This document shows, piece after piece, positions 9,111-16,295 of a stretch of 64,000 nucleotides of DNA (its first letter is position 1; every line of letters begins with the position of its first letter). Source of the stretch: Anaeromyxobacter_A sp035636195. Its GTDB lineage: Bacteria > Myxococcota > Myxococcia > Myxococcales > Anaeromyxobacteraceae. The notes beneath the pieces are model-generated. The model did not search any database. It had not been told where the DNA came from and saw nothing but the letters and a program-made list of their open reading frames with translations. The position numbers and the translations under genes are program-made. Where the stretch lies: NCBI GenBank assembly GCA_035636195.1, contig DASPZP010000047.1, forward strand, positions 10,247 through 74,246, written 5' to 3'.

Positions 9111-9426
9111 GCGATCCCCCATCGACCCGCCGTCGCAGCCTGTCATGCTCTCACCACCGGCCCAAGAAAAGCGCGCCGCGCTCTCGCGGCTCGTTCCCAC
9201 CCCTGCGTCCACCCGCGCACACCGCCTCCGTCGCGCCCGTCTGCGGCGCGGCTGCCGGTCGCCGATGCATGGGGCGCGCCCGGCCCCCCCACGGGCTCGC
9301 CCACATCGACGCCCAGGAACTTGCAAAGTGGGATCGATCGGGCATGCTGCATCGTCGGGCGATAGCGGCTGGAAGCGGCGGCCGGGCTGCGGGGCGGTTC
9401 TCGGGCGGCGGGATGGGGAGCGGCGC
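9111..9426. other. Divergent intergenic region before ftsQ
   Basis: These 316 bases separate the triheme cytochrome (minus) from ftsQ (plus). Because the cytochrome genes cut ftsQ off from the upstream dcw genes, a promoter for ftsQ-ftsA-ftsZ should lie here. A TTGCAA hexamer at 9322-9327 is a possible -35, but no convincing -10 follows. No small gene or RNA is evident. Confidence 0.4.
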
Positions 9427-10272
9427 GTGGCGGGCGGGCGTAACCGCAGGCGGGTGGATCGGGGGGCGGAGGCGGAGGCGGGCGGCCCTCGCCGGTCCGT
9501 TCGCGCGCTCACGCTCCTGGCCGGCCTGGCGCTCCTCGCCGGCCTCGCGGCGCTCGCGCCGCGGGCGCTCGTGGCCCTTCGAGGCGCCCAGGCCCTCCGC
9601 ATCCGCACGATCCGCTTCGAGGGGCTGGAGCGCGCCACCGCCGACGAGCTCCTGGCGCTCTCGCCGGTGAAGCCGGGCGACCACCTCCTCGCGGCCGACG
9701 TGGACGCCATGACCCAGGCGCTCGCGCGGCACCCCTGGCTGCGCCAGGTCGAGGTCCACCGCTGCTGGCCTCCAGCGCTGACGGTGCGCGTCCGGGAGCG
9801 GCGGGCGGCCGCGCTCGTGGAGCTGTCCGGCCTGTACCTGGTGGACGAGGCGGGCGAGGTGTTCAAGCGCGCCGCGCCGGGCGACGGCCTCGACCTGCCG
9901 CTCGTGACCGGGCTCGGCCGCGCCGAGTACGTGCAGCGGCGGGCGTCGTTCGAGGCGCGGTTGCAAGGCGCGCTGGCCCTCTTGCGGGCGTGGCGCGCCG
10001 GCCGCGGCGAGGCGCTGGGCCGGCTGTCGGAGATCCACGTCGAGGCCGACGGGGCGACGATCTACGTGGGCGACGAGGGCACCCAGGTCCGGCTCGGAAC
10101 GGGCGACCTGCAGGAGGAGCTCTCGCGACTCGCACAGGTGCTCTCGGCGCTCCGCGCCGAGGGAAAGAAGGCGGACGTGCTCCACCTCGACAACCGGATC
10201 CACCCGTCCTGGGTGACCGTCCGGCTGGCGGGTGTCACTCCGCCGGCCGTGAAGGTGGTGGGCGGGCCCTAG
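9427..10272 (+). CDS. ftsQ: FtsQ/DivIB cell-division protein
   Basis: Bitopic division protein that links early and late divisome components. The 281-residue product has a basic cytoplasmic segment, one membrane helix (LTLLAGLALLAGLAALA, about residues 33-50), a POTRA domain (IRTIRFEGLERATADELLAL...) and the FtsQ domain with RERRAAALVELSGLYLVDEAGEVFKR and the late SWVTVRLAG motif. GTG 9427 has GGGGAG upstream; GTG 9454 is an alternative. It begins the ftsQAZ block, 54 bases before ftsA. Confidence 0.88.
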   Translation: MAGGRNRRRVDRGAEAEAGGPRRSVRALTLLAGLALLAGLAALAPRALVALRGAQALRIRTIRFEGLERATADELLALSPVKPGDHLLAADVDAMTQALARHPWLRQVEVHRCWPPALTVRVRERRAAALVELSGLYLVDEAGEVFKRAAPGDGLDLPLVTGLGRAEYVQRRASFEARLQGALALLRAWRAGRGEALGRLSEIHVEADGATIYVGDEGTQVRLGTGDLQEELSRLAQVLSALRAEGKKADVLHLDNRIHPSWVTVRLAGVTPPAVKVVGGP

Positions 10273-10326
10273 CGGGCCCCAAGGTGGGACGAAGCGCGAC
10301 TGCGCCAACTCGTCCGGAGGTGGTTC

Positions 10327-11556
10327 ATGGCGAAGAGCGGAGACATCCTGGTCGGCCTCGACATCGGCACGACCAAGATCTGCGCCATCGTCGGTGAGAT
10401 GACCGACGACGGCATCGACATCATCGGGATCGGATCGCACCCGTCGAAAGGGCTCAGGAAAGGGGTGGTGGTCAACATCGACGCCACGGTCGCCTCGATC
10501 AAGCGCGCCATCGAGGAGGCCGAGCACATGGGCGGCTGCGAGATCTCGACCGTGTACACCGGGATCGCCGGGGGACACATCAAGGCCTTCAGCTCGCACG
10601 GCGTGGTGGCGGTGAAGGACAAGGAGGTGCGCCAGAGCGACGTCGACCGCGTCATCGACCAGGCCAAGGCGGTCGCCATCCCGCTCGACCGGGAGGTCAT
10701 CCACGTCCTGCCGCAGGAGTTCATCGTCGACGACCAGGACGGGATCAAGGAGCCGGTCGGGATGAGCGGCGTGCGGCTGGAGGCGAAGGCGCTGATCGTC
10801 ACGGGCGCCGTCTCGTCCGCCCAGAACATCATCAAGTGCTCGCAGCGGACCGGCCTCAACGTGGCCGACATCGTGTTGCAGCCGCTCGCCTCCTCGCTGG
10901 CGGTGCTCTCCGAGGACGAGAAGGAGCTCGGGGTCTGCCTGGTCGACGTCGGCGGCGGCACGACCGACATCGCCATCTTCTCGAACGGCTCCATCGCCCA
11001 CACCGCCGTGCTGGCGCTGGGCGGCAACCACCTCACGAACGACGTGGCGGTGGGCCTGCGCACGCCCACCCACGAGGCGGAGCGGATCAAGAAGCAGCAC
11101 GGCTGCGCGATGGCCTCGATGGTCGACAAGGAGGAGACCATCGAGGTGCCGAGCGTGGGCGGCGGCCAGCCGCGCGTCCTCTCCCGCCACATCTTGGCCG
11201 AGATCATCGAGCCGCGGGTGGAGGAGATCTTCATGCTCGTCCAGCACGAGATCCAGAAGTGCGGGATGGAGGAGCTGCTCGCCTCGGGTGTGGTCATCAC
11301 CGGCGGCTCGACGCTGCTCGCCGGCATGACGGAGATGGCGGAGGAGGTGCTCGGAATGCCGGTCCGGCGCGGGGTGCCGCGCGGCATCGGCGGCCTGGTG
11401 GACGTCGTGAAGGGTCCCCAGTTCGCCACCGCCGTCGGCCTCGTGATCTATGGTGCGAAGCAGGTGGAGGCGAGCCCACACTTCAAGATCCGGGACGAGA
11501 ACGTCTACCGCAAGGTGCGGAACCGGATGCAGAAGTGGCTCGGAGAGATCTTCTGA
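10327..11556 (+). CDS. ftsA: FtsA, actin-like FtsZ membrane anchor
   Basis: Cytoplasmic actin-fold ATPase that tethers FtsZ to the membrane and recruits later division proteins. The 409-residue product shows the phosphate-1 motif GLDIGTTKICAIVGE near residue 10, the phosphate-2 motif DVGGGTTDIAIFSNG near 208, the adenosine motif TGGSTLLAGM near 325 and a C-terminal amphipathic end (RNRMQKWLGEIF) fitting the membrane-targeting helix. GGAGG precedes ATG 10327. ftsZ follows after 29 bases, the standard arrangement. Confidence 0.96.
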   Translation: MAKSGDILVGLDIGTTKICAIVGEMTDDGIDIIGIGSHPSKGLRKGVVVNIDATVASIKRAIEEAEHMGGCEISTVYTGIAGGHIKAFSSHGVVAVKDKEVRQSDVDRVIDQAKAVAIPLDREVIHVLPQEFIVDDQDGIKEPVGMSGVRLEAKALIVTGAVSSAQNIIKCSQRTGLNVADIVLQPLASSLAVLSEDEKELGVCLVDVGGGTTDIAIFSNGSIAHTAVLALGGNHLTNDVAVGLRTPTHEAERIKKQHGCAMASMVDKEETIEVPSVGGGQPRVLSRHILAEIIEPRVEEIFMLVQHEIQKCGMEELLASGVVITGGSTLLAGMTEMAEEVLGMPVRRGVPRGIGGLVDVVKGPQFATAVGLVIYGAKQVEASPHFKIRDENVYRKVRNRMQKWLGEIF

Positions 11557-11585
11557 GCGCGCGCGGACGGGAAAGGGACCAGGAC

Positions 11586-12845
11586 ATGATCGAGCTCAAC
11601 GACAGGAACGAGCCAGGCGCGCGGATCAAGGTCATCGGCGTCGGCGGCGGCGGCGGCAACGCGATCAACACGATGGTGGCGGGGCGCCTGGAGGGGGTGG
11701 AGTTCATCGCCGCCAACACCGACGTCCAGGCGCTGGCGGCCAACAAGGCGCAGGTGAAGCTCCAGATCGGCAAGGCGGCCAGCCGCGGCCTCGGCGCCGG
11801 CGCCAACCCCGATCGCGGTCGCGAGGCGGCCCTGGAGGCGCGCGAGGCCCTCGCCGAGGCGCTCGCCGGCGCCGACATGGTGTTCGTCACCGCCGGCATG
11901 GGCGGCGGCACCGGCACGGGCGGCGCGCCCATCGTCGCCGACGTGGCGAAGCAGTCCGGCGCGCTCACCGTCGGCGTGGTGACGAAGCCCTTCCTGTTCG
12001 AGGGGAACCGCCGCCGCAAGCAGGCCGAGCAGGGCCTCGCCGAGCTGAAGGCGGCCGTCGACACCCTCATCGTCATCCCGAACCAGCGCCTGCTCTCGGT
12101 GGCCGGCGAGAACGTGAGCCTGGCCGACGCGTTCAAGCGCGCCGACGAGGTGCTCCTGCACGCCGTGCAGGGCATCAGCGACATCATCACCGTCCACGGC
12201 CTCGTCAACGTCGACTTCGCCGACGTGCGCACCATCATGAGCGAGCAGGGCATGGCGCTCATGGGCACGGGCCGCGCCTCGGGTGACCGTCGGGCCATCG
12301 AGGCGATGCAGGCGGCCATCAGCTCGCCGCTCCTCGAGGACGTCTCGCTCGACGGCGCGATGGGCCTGCTCGTCAACATCACCGGCGGCCCCTCGCTCAC
12401 CCTCCATGAGGTGAACGAGGCGGTCACCATGGCGCAGACGGCGGCCGACCCGGAGGCGAACATCATCTTCGGGTCGGTGGTGGACGAGCGGATGGGCGAC
12501 GAGGTGAAGATCACCGTCATCGCGACCGGCTTCGCGCCCCCCGAGCCGCCCACCATCCGGCTGCGCAACCAGGTGCAGGTCCCGGCCAGCGCGCCGGTCC
12601 GGCTCTCGACCCCGGTGGTCGCCTCGCCATCGCCGGCCATCTGCAACGCCGGCCCGGTTCCGGTGGAGCTGCCGAAGCGCGAGACGGTCAGGGTCGGCGT
12701 CTCGGCCGGCGCCGTGCCGCCCCGCCCGCCTCCCCTCCCCAACACGCGCGGCCGGCTCGGCGGCGAGGCCTTCAAGCCAGGAGACGAGGACCAGTACGAC
12801 ATCCCCGCGTTCCTGCGCCTCCGCAACCAGAACGTCAACGAGTAG
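11586..12845 (+). CDS. ftsZ: FtsZ, tubulin-like division GTPase
   Basis: GTPase that forms the Z-ring. The 419-residue product begins MIELNDRNEPGARIKVIGVGGGG, with the nucleotide-binding GVGGGGGNAINTM, the tubulin signature GGGTGTGGAPIVADVAK, the T7 loop region NVDFADVRTIM, a proline-rich linker (about residues 315-395) and the conserved C-terminal peptide DQYDIPAFLRLR that binds FtsA. ATG 11586 is 29 bases after ftsA with an AGG-type ribosome site. Family A repeats follow six bases after the stop, so this may be the transcript end. Confidence 0.97.
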   Translation: MIELNDRNEPGARIKVIGVGGGGGNAINTMVAGRLEGVEFIAANTDVQALAANKAQVKLQIGKAASRGLGAGANPDRGREAALEAREALAEALAGADMVFVTAGMGGGTGTGGAPIVADVAKQSGALTVGVVTKPFLFEGNRRRKQAEQGLAELKAAVDTLIVIPNQRLLSVAGENVSLADAFKRADEVLLHAVQGISDIITVHGLVNVDFADVRTIMSEQGMALMGTGRASGDRRAIEAMQAAISSPLLEDVSLDGAMGLLVNITGGPSLTLHEVNEAVTMAQTAADPEANIIFGSVVDERMGDEVKITVIATGFAPPEPPTIRLRNQVQVPASAPVRLSTPVVASPSPAICNAGPVPVELPKRETVRVGVSAGAVPPRPPPLPNTRGRLGGEAFKPGDEDQYDIPAFLRLRNQNVNE

Positions 12846-12850
12846 GCTGG

Positions 12851-12926
12851 CGGCGGGGGACAAGCCCCCGCCCTACGCATGCCCCAAACGTAGGGCGGGG
12901 GTTCATCCAGGGTTCATCCCCCGCCG
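12851..12926. repeat. Family A palindromic repeat pair with internal duplication
   Basis: First copy at 12851-12876 (loop ACAAG), second at 12890-12926. The second carries an extra tandem run of TTCATCCAGGG before the normal TTCATCCCCCGCC, so its hairpin is interrupted. The pair lies between the convergent ends of ftsZ and the PAP2 gene. The small duplication suggests slippage within the element. Confidence 0.85.
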
Positions 12927-12935
12927 AAGGCCGCC

Positions 12936-13643
12936 CTACCTCCATTCCTTCGCCCGCGCCTCCTCCAGGCGCGCGCGGAACTCCGCGCGGGCGAGGAACG
13001 CCTCGGCCAGGGCGACCCCGAGCTTTCGCCCCGCCTCGACATCGCTCGGCCAGTGCACCCCGGCTCGCACCCGGTCGAACCCGATCTGCCTCCCGCGCTC
13101 GGCGAGCTGCGGCGCGCGCTCCGGCGCGAGCTCGGCGAGGAGCCGCGCGTAGAGCGCGCCGCGGGTGGCGTGCCCGCTCGGGAAGGCCGCGCTCTGCTCC
13201 TTCGCCACCGCCGGCGCGACGCGCGCGTCCGCGGCGTAGGGGCGTGGCCGATCGCAGTGAGCCTTGAGCGGCCCGTACACCTCGCGCGCCCGGCGCTCGG
13301 CATCGGCGAGCAGCGCGCGGGTGAGCGGCCGGCGCGCGGCGTCGAGCGGCCCGCCGGCCTCGCTGGCCAGCGCCTCCGGTCCGAGCTCGACCTCGGAGGC
13401 GGCGCGGCGGACCTCGTCGGCCGTCCGCGCCTCCTGCACCCACAGCAGCACGGCGAGGTCGTCGCGCCAGCCGGGCGAGCCCGCCACCGGACAGGGGCCG
13501 GTGAGCGCCCACACGTCGATGCCTGCGTTCGCGCCAGCCGCCGCCACGAAGGAGGCCGGCACGTCCTGACGGGGCGACGGCGTCGAATGCGGCGAGGCCG
13601 CGGCGCAGCCGGCGAGGAGCGTGGCGAGAGCGAGGGCGCGCAT
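12936..13643 (-). CDS. PAP2-family acid phosphatase lipoprotein
   Basis: A 235-residue protein with an N-terminal lipobox (TLLAGC, cysteine about residue 13), so probably membrane-anchored in the periplasm. The three PAP2 motifs are present: K-x6-RP as KAHCDRPRP (about 127), PSGH as AAFPSGHAT (about 154) and R-x5-H-x3-D as RVRAGVHWPSD (about 191). This is the class A nonspecific acid phosphatase or lipid phosphatase pattern. The substrate is unknown. The gene is convergent with ftsZ and 65 bases from the CBS gene, which reads the same way. Confidence 0.85.
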   Translation of the reverse strand: MRALALATLLAGCAAASPHSTPSPRQDVPASFVAAAGANAGIDVWALTGPCPVAGSPGWRDDLAVLLWVQEARTADEVRRAASEVELGPEALASEAGGPLDAARRPLTRALLADAERRAREVYGPLKAHCDRPRPYAADARVAPAVAKEQSAAFPSGHATRGALYARLLAELAPERAPQLAERGRQIGFDRVRAGVHWPSDVEAGRKLGVALAEAFLARAEFRARLEEARAKEWR

Positions 13644-13709
13644 GGCCGGCGATTCTGCTCGCCAGCGTCCCGCGCGCCAAGCGCCGGGCGAGGGCGGCGC
13701 GCCAGGCCG

Positions 13710-14144
13710 TTACTGGAGGGCCGGAGGCTCGGTCTCTTCGCCCGCCAGCCGCTCGCGCGCGGCGTGGAAACGCGCCACGTCCCCGAGCGAGACGACCCCG
13801 AGCAGCCCGCGGGTCCCCACCACGGGGAGGTGGCGCACGCGCCGGCGGCGCAGCAGGAGCTCCACCTCACCGACGGTAGCGTGGAGCGATACGGTGGGGA
13901 CGTCCTGGCGCATCACGTCCGCCACGCGGGTCCAGGCCGGATCGAGCCCAGCCGCCACGACCCGCGTAGCGACGTCCCGCTCGGTGAAGAGGCCCACGAC
14001 GGCGCTCCCTTCCACCACCACCAGCGCACCCACCCGCCGCTCGGCGAGGAGCTGGCACGCCTCGGCGACGGTCGCGCTGGCGGGGCAGGTGTAGACGACC
14101 GCGCTGTTCTTCATGGCGAGGAGGTCGCGAGCGGTGGCGGTCAT
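13710..14144 (-). CDS. CBS-pair domain protein
   Basis: A 144-residue cytoplasmic protein made almost wholly of two CBS motifs (about residues 12-67 and 75-128). Each shows the usual pattern: VGALVVVEGSAVVGLFTERDV in the first and VRHLPVVGTRGLLGVVSLGDV in the second. CBS pairs bind adenine nucleotides and act as sensors, but the partner is not evident. ATG 14144 starts just before the first motif; the longer frame to 14294 adds an unlikely Ala/Pro-rich extension. It is divergent from the ferric-reductase-like gene. Confidence 0.85.
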   Translation of the reverse strand: MTATARDLLAMKNSAVVYTCPASATVAEACQLLAERRVGALVVVEGSAVVGLFTERDVATRVVAAGLDPAWTRVADVMRQDVPTVSLHATVGEVELLLRRRRVRHLPVVGTRGLLGVVSLGDVARFHAARERLAGEETEPPALQ

Positions 14145-14329
14145 GTCGGTCCCGGCGCCGGGAGGATTCCCCGGCCGCGATGTGGAGGCTGCTCCGGCGA
14201 TCGATGGCCGCCATAACGGATGCAGCAGCAGCTCGTCCGCAAAAGCAGACGCCCCTGCTTCTAGCGCGGCGGCACGGGCGGGGCAAGGGACCACGGCCGG
14301 ACCCGGGAGTTTTCCTGTAGAAGGTCGAG

Positions 14330-14425
14330 GTGCGGCAACGGCTGGCAGGCGCGGCGGCAGCGGCGATGGGCATCCTCCTCGCGGCAGCGGCGCTCGTCTT
14401 CGCGCTGGCGCGGAGCCGCGGGTGA
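14330..14425 (+). CDS. Possible 31-residue membrane peptide
   Basis: A short frame starting at GTG 14330, with AGAAGG about six bases upstream, encodes about 31 residues: a short basic start (RQRLAG), one hydrophobic stretch (AMGILLAAAALVFALA) and a basic end (RSRG). This is a typical single-pass small membrane protein with positive residues on both sides. Its TGA overlaps the GTG of the next gene by four bases (GTGA), which suggests coupled translation. It could be a small subunit or stabiliser of the flavohaem protein. Chance is possible in GC-rich sequence. Confidence 0.45.
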   Translation: MRQRLAGAAAAAMGILLAAAALVFALARSRG

Positions 14426-15756
14426 TCCGGGCGGCGCCCCGCGACGTCGCGCGCTCGGTGCTGTGGCTGGCGCTCTACGCGCTGCTCGCGCTGCAGCCCC
14501 TCCTCATCCTGCTCGCCGCGCCATCGGCGGGCCGCGGGGGCTTCGGACGTGAGCTCTCCTCGGCCCTCGGCTTCCTCGCCCTGTCGACCATGACGATGCA
14601 GTTCGCCCTCACGGCGCGCTTCAGCTGGCTCGCGCCGCCGTTCGGGACGGACCTCGTCTACGCCTTCCACCGCTCCATCACGTGGGTGTCGCTCGCGCTC
14701 GTGCTCGCCCACCCGCTGGCGCTCCTCGGCGCCGACGCCCCGGAGGCCCTCGGCTGGCTCGGCGTCGCCGGCGCGCCGGCCTCGATCGCGGCCGGAGTGC
14801 TCGCGCTCTACGCGCTGGTCGCGCTCCTCGTGAGCTCGGCCTTCCGCCGCGCGCTCCACCTGGCGTACGAGCCGTGGCGCGTCGTGCATGGCCTCCTCGC
14901 CGCGGCGGCGCTGGCGCTGGGCGTCTTCCACGCGCTCGCCGCGGACCGGCTGCTGGCGCGGCCGGTGGAGCGCTGGGCCTGGATCGCCTGGACCGGCGCC
15001 TGGGGCTTCCTCCTCGTTCGCGTCCGGCTCCTGAAGCCGCTCAAGCTCCTGCGCCGGCCGTGGAGGGTGCGCGAGGTCCGCCCGGAGGGCGGCCGCGTGA
15101 CGACGCTGGTGCTCGAGCCCGACGGGCACCCCGGCGTCCGCTTCCGCGCCGGCCAGTTCGCCTGGCTCACGCTCTTCGGCTCGCCCTTCTTCGCCCGCGA
15201 GCACCCGTTCTCGTTCTCCGGCAGCTCGCAAGCGGCGCCGCGGCTCGAGGTGTCCATCAAGGTGGCCGGCGACTTCACGGAGCGCGCCCAGCACCTCGCC
15301 CCGGGCGCCCGCGCCTACGTCGACGGCCCGTTTGGCAGCATGACGCTCGACGGGTTCCCCGACGCCGACGGCTACCTGCTCGTGGCGGGAGGCATCGGCA
15401 TCGCGCCCTGCCTCTCCATCCTGCGCACGCTCGCCGATCGCGGCGATCGGCGGCGGCACGTGCTCGTGTACGGGACGGCGGCCTGGGAGGCGACGCCGTT
15501 CCGCGACGCGCTGCTCGAGCTGAAGGCCCGCCTCCACCTCGAGGTGGTGCACGTGCTGGAGCACCCGCCCGCCGGCTGGCACGGGGAGACGGGCGTCGTG
15601 AGCGAGGAGCTCCTCGGCCGCCACCTGCCGAGCGACCTGCGCGTCACCTGTTTCGTCTGCGGCCCGCCGCGCATGATGGACGCGGTGGAGCGCGCGCTGG
15701 TGCGCCTCGGCGTGCCGGTGGGGGACGTGCACTCGGAGCGGTTCGATCTGGTGTGA
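14422..15756 (+). CDS. Ferric-reductase-like transmembrane flavohaem oxidoreductase
   Basis: A 444-residue inner-membrane protein. About six membrane helices (residues 10-205) form a ferric-reductase-like haem domain; candidate haem ligands are in AFHRSI, LAHPLAL, VVHGLL and FHALA. A C-terminal FAD/NAD(P)H module follows: RFRAGQFAWLTLF, EHPFSFSG (FAD), VDGPFGSM, LVAGGIGIAPCLSIL (NAD(P)-binding) and CFVCGPPRMMDAVE. This is the FRD/NOX superfamily layout, moving electrons from NAD(P)H across the membrane. The acceptor is unknown; metal or oxygen are possibilities. GTG 14422 has GGAG upstream and overlaps the small frame before it. Family A repeats follow the stop. Confidence 0.88.
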   Translation: MIRAAPRDVARSVLWLALYALLALQPLLILLAAPSAGRGGFGRELSSALGFLALSTMTMQFALTARFSWLAPPFGTDLVYAFHRSITWVSLALVLAHPLALLGADAPEALGWLGVAGAPASIAAGVLALYALVALLVSSAFRRALHLAYEPWRVVHGLLAAAALALGVFHALAADRLLARPVERWAWIAWTGAWGFLLVRVRLLKPLKLLRRPWRVREVRPEGGRVTTLVLEPDGHPGVRFRAGQFAWLTLFGSPFFAREHPFSFSGSSQAAPRLEVSIKVAGDFTERAQHLAPGARAYVDGPFGSMTLDGFPDADGYLLVAGGIGIAPCLSILRTLADRGDRRRHVLVYGTAAWEATPFRDALLELKARLHLEVVHVLEHPPAGWHGETGVVSEELLGRHLPSDLRVTCFVCGPPRMMDAVERALVRLGVPVGDVHSERFDLV

Positions 15757-15760
15757 AGCT

Positions 15761-15822
15761 CGGCGGGGGACAAGCCCCCGCCCTACACTCACGGACGTAG
15801 GGCGGGGGTTCATCCCCCGCCG
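15761..15822. repeat. Family A palindromic repeat pair
   Basis: Copies at 15761-15786 (loop ACAAG) and 15797-15822 (loop TTCAT), separated by ten bases, with the same order and orientation as the 12851 pair. It lies between convergent genes. The paired arrangement, one ACAAG-type and one TTCAT-type hairpin, is seen at three of the four loci. Confidence 0.85.
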
Positions 15823-15830
15823 CTGCGCCG

Positions 15831-16175
15831 CTACCGCTCGCGCGCGAGGAGGCCGTCGGAGCGCGCGGAGAGCTCGCTCGTGCGGGCGAGCAGCGTCTGC
15901 ACCTGCGCGTAGAGGGCCTCGGTCTCGGCGTCGCGCCGGCCACGGGCGCGGCGGCGGTCGAGGTCCACCAGCCGCGCGAGGAGGTCCACCACCCGGGTGA
16001 GGTGCTGGTGGGCGAGGAGCAGGTCGCGCCCGAGGCGGGCGCCGGCGCGGCTGAAGATGAGGCCGCTCTGGAAGAGGCGCGAGAGCGCCTTGCGGTTCGT
16101 CTCCTGCACCGCCCCGAGCCGCGCCTGGTAGTCGCGCAGGCGGCGATCGTCGCGCGCCACGGCGAGGTCGATCAC
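15831..16175 (-). CDS. Hypothetical helical protein
   Basis: A 114-residue, Arg/Leu/Ala-rich protein predicted by eye to be all helical with heptad-like spacing (about residues 10-110). There is no signal peptide or metal site. No family was recognised. GTG 16175 is the apparent start and has no strong ribosome site. It lies downstream of alaS in the opposite orientation to the ferric-reductase-like gene. Confidence comes mainly from frame length and the coherent amphipathic pattern. Confidence 0.5.
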   Translation of the reverse strand: MIDLAVARDDRRLRDYQARLGAVQETNRKALSRLFQSGLIFSRAGARLGRDLLLAHQHLTRVVDLLARLVDLDRRRARGRRDAETEALYAQVQTLLARTSELSARSDGLLARER

Positions 16176-16295
16176 CGGCGACGGCCACTTCGATCTGGCG
16201 GCGGTGCGCGGCGTGCGGTTCCCTCCCGTCCGGGGTGACCTCCCGTCCGCGAAGGATGGTAGGGCCGCACGCGCTCCGCGGTCAATGGACGCGGT

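Noticed and set aside
3772..15822. CRISPR array
   Set aside because: Repeats are palindromic pairs at dispersed loci, not direct repeats with regular spacers, and no cas genes are present.
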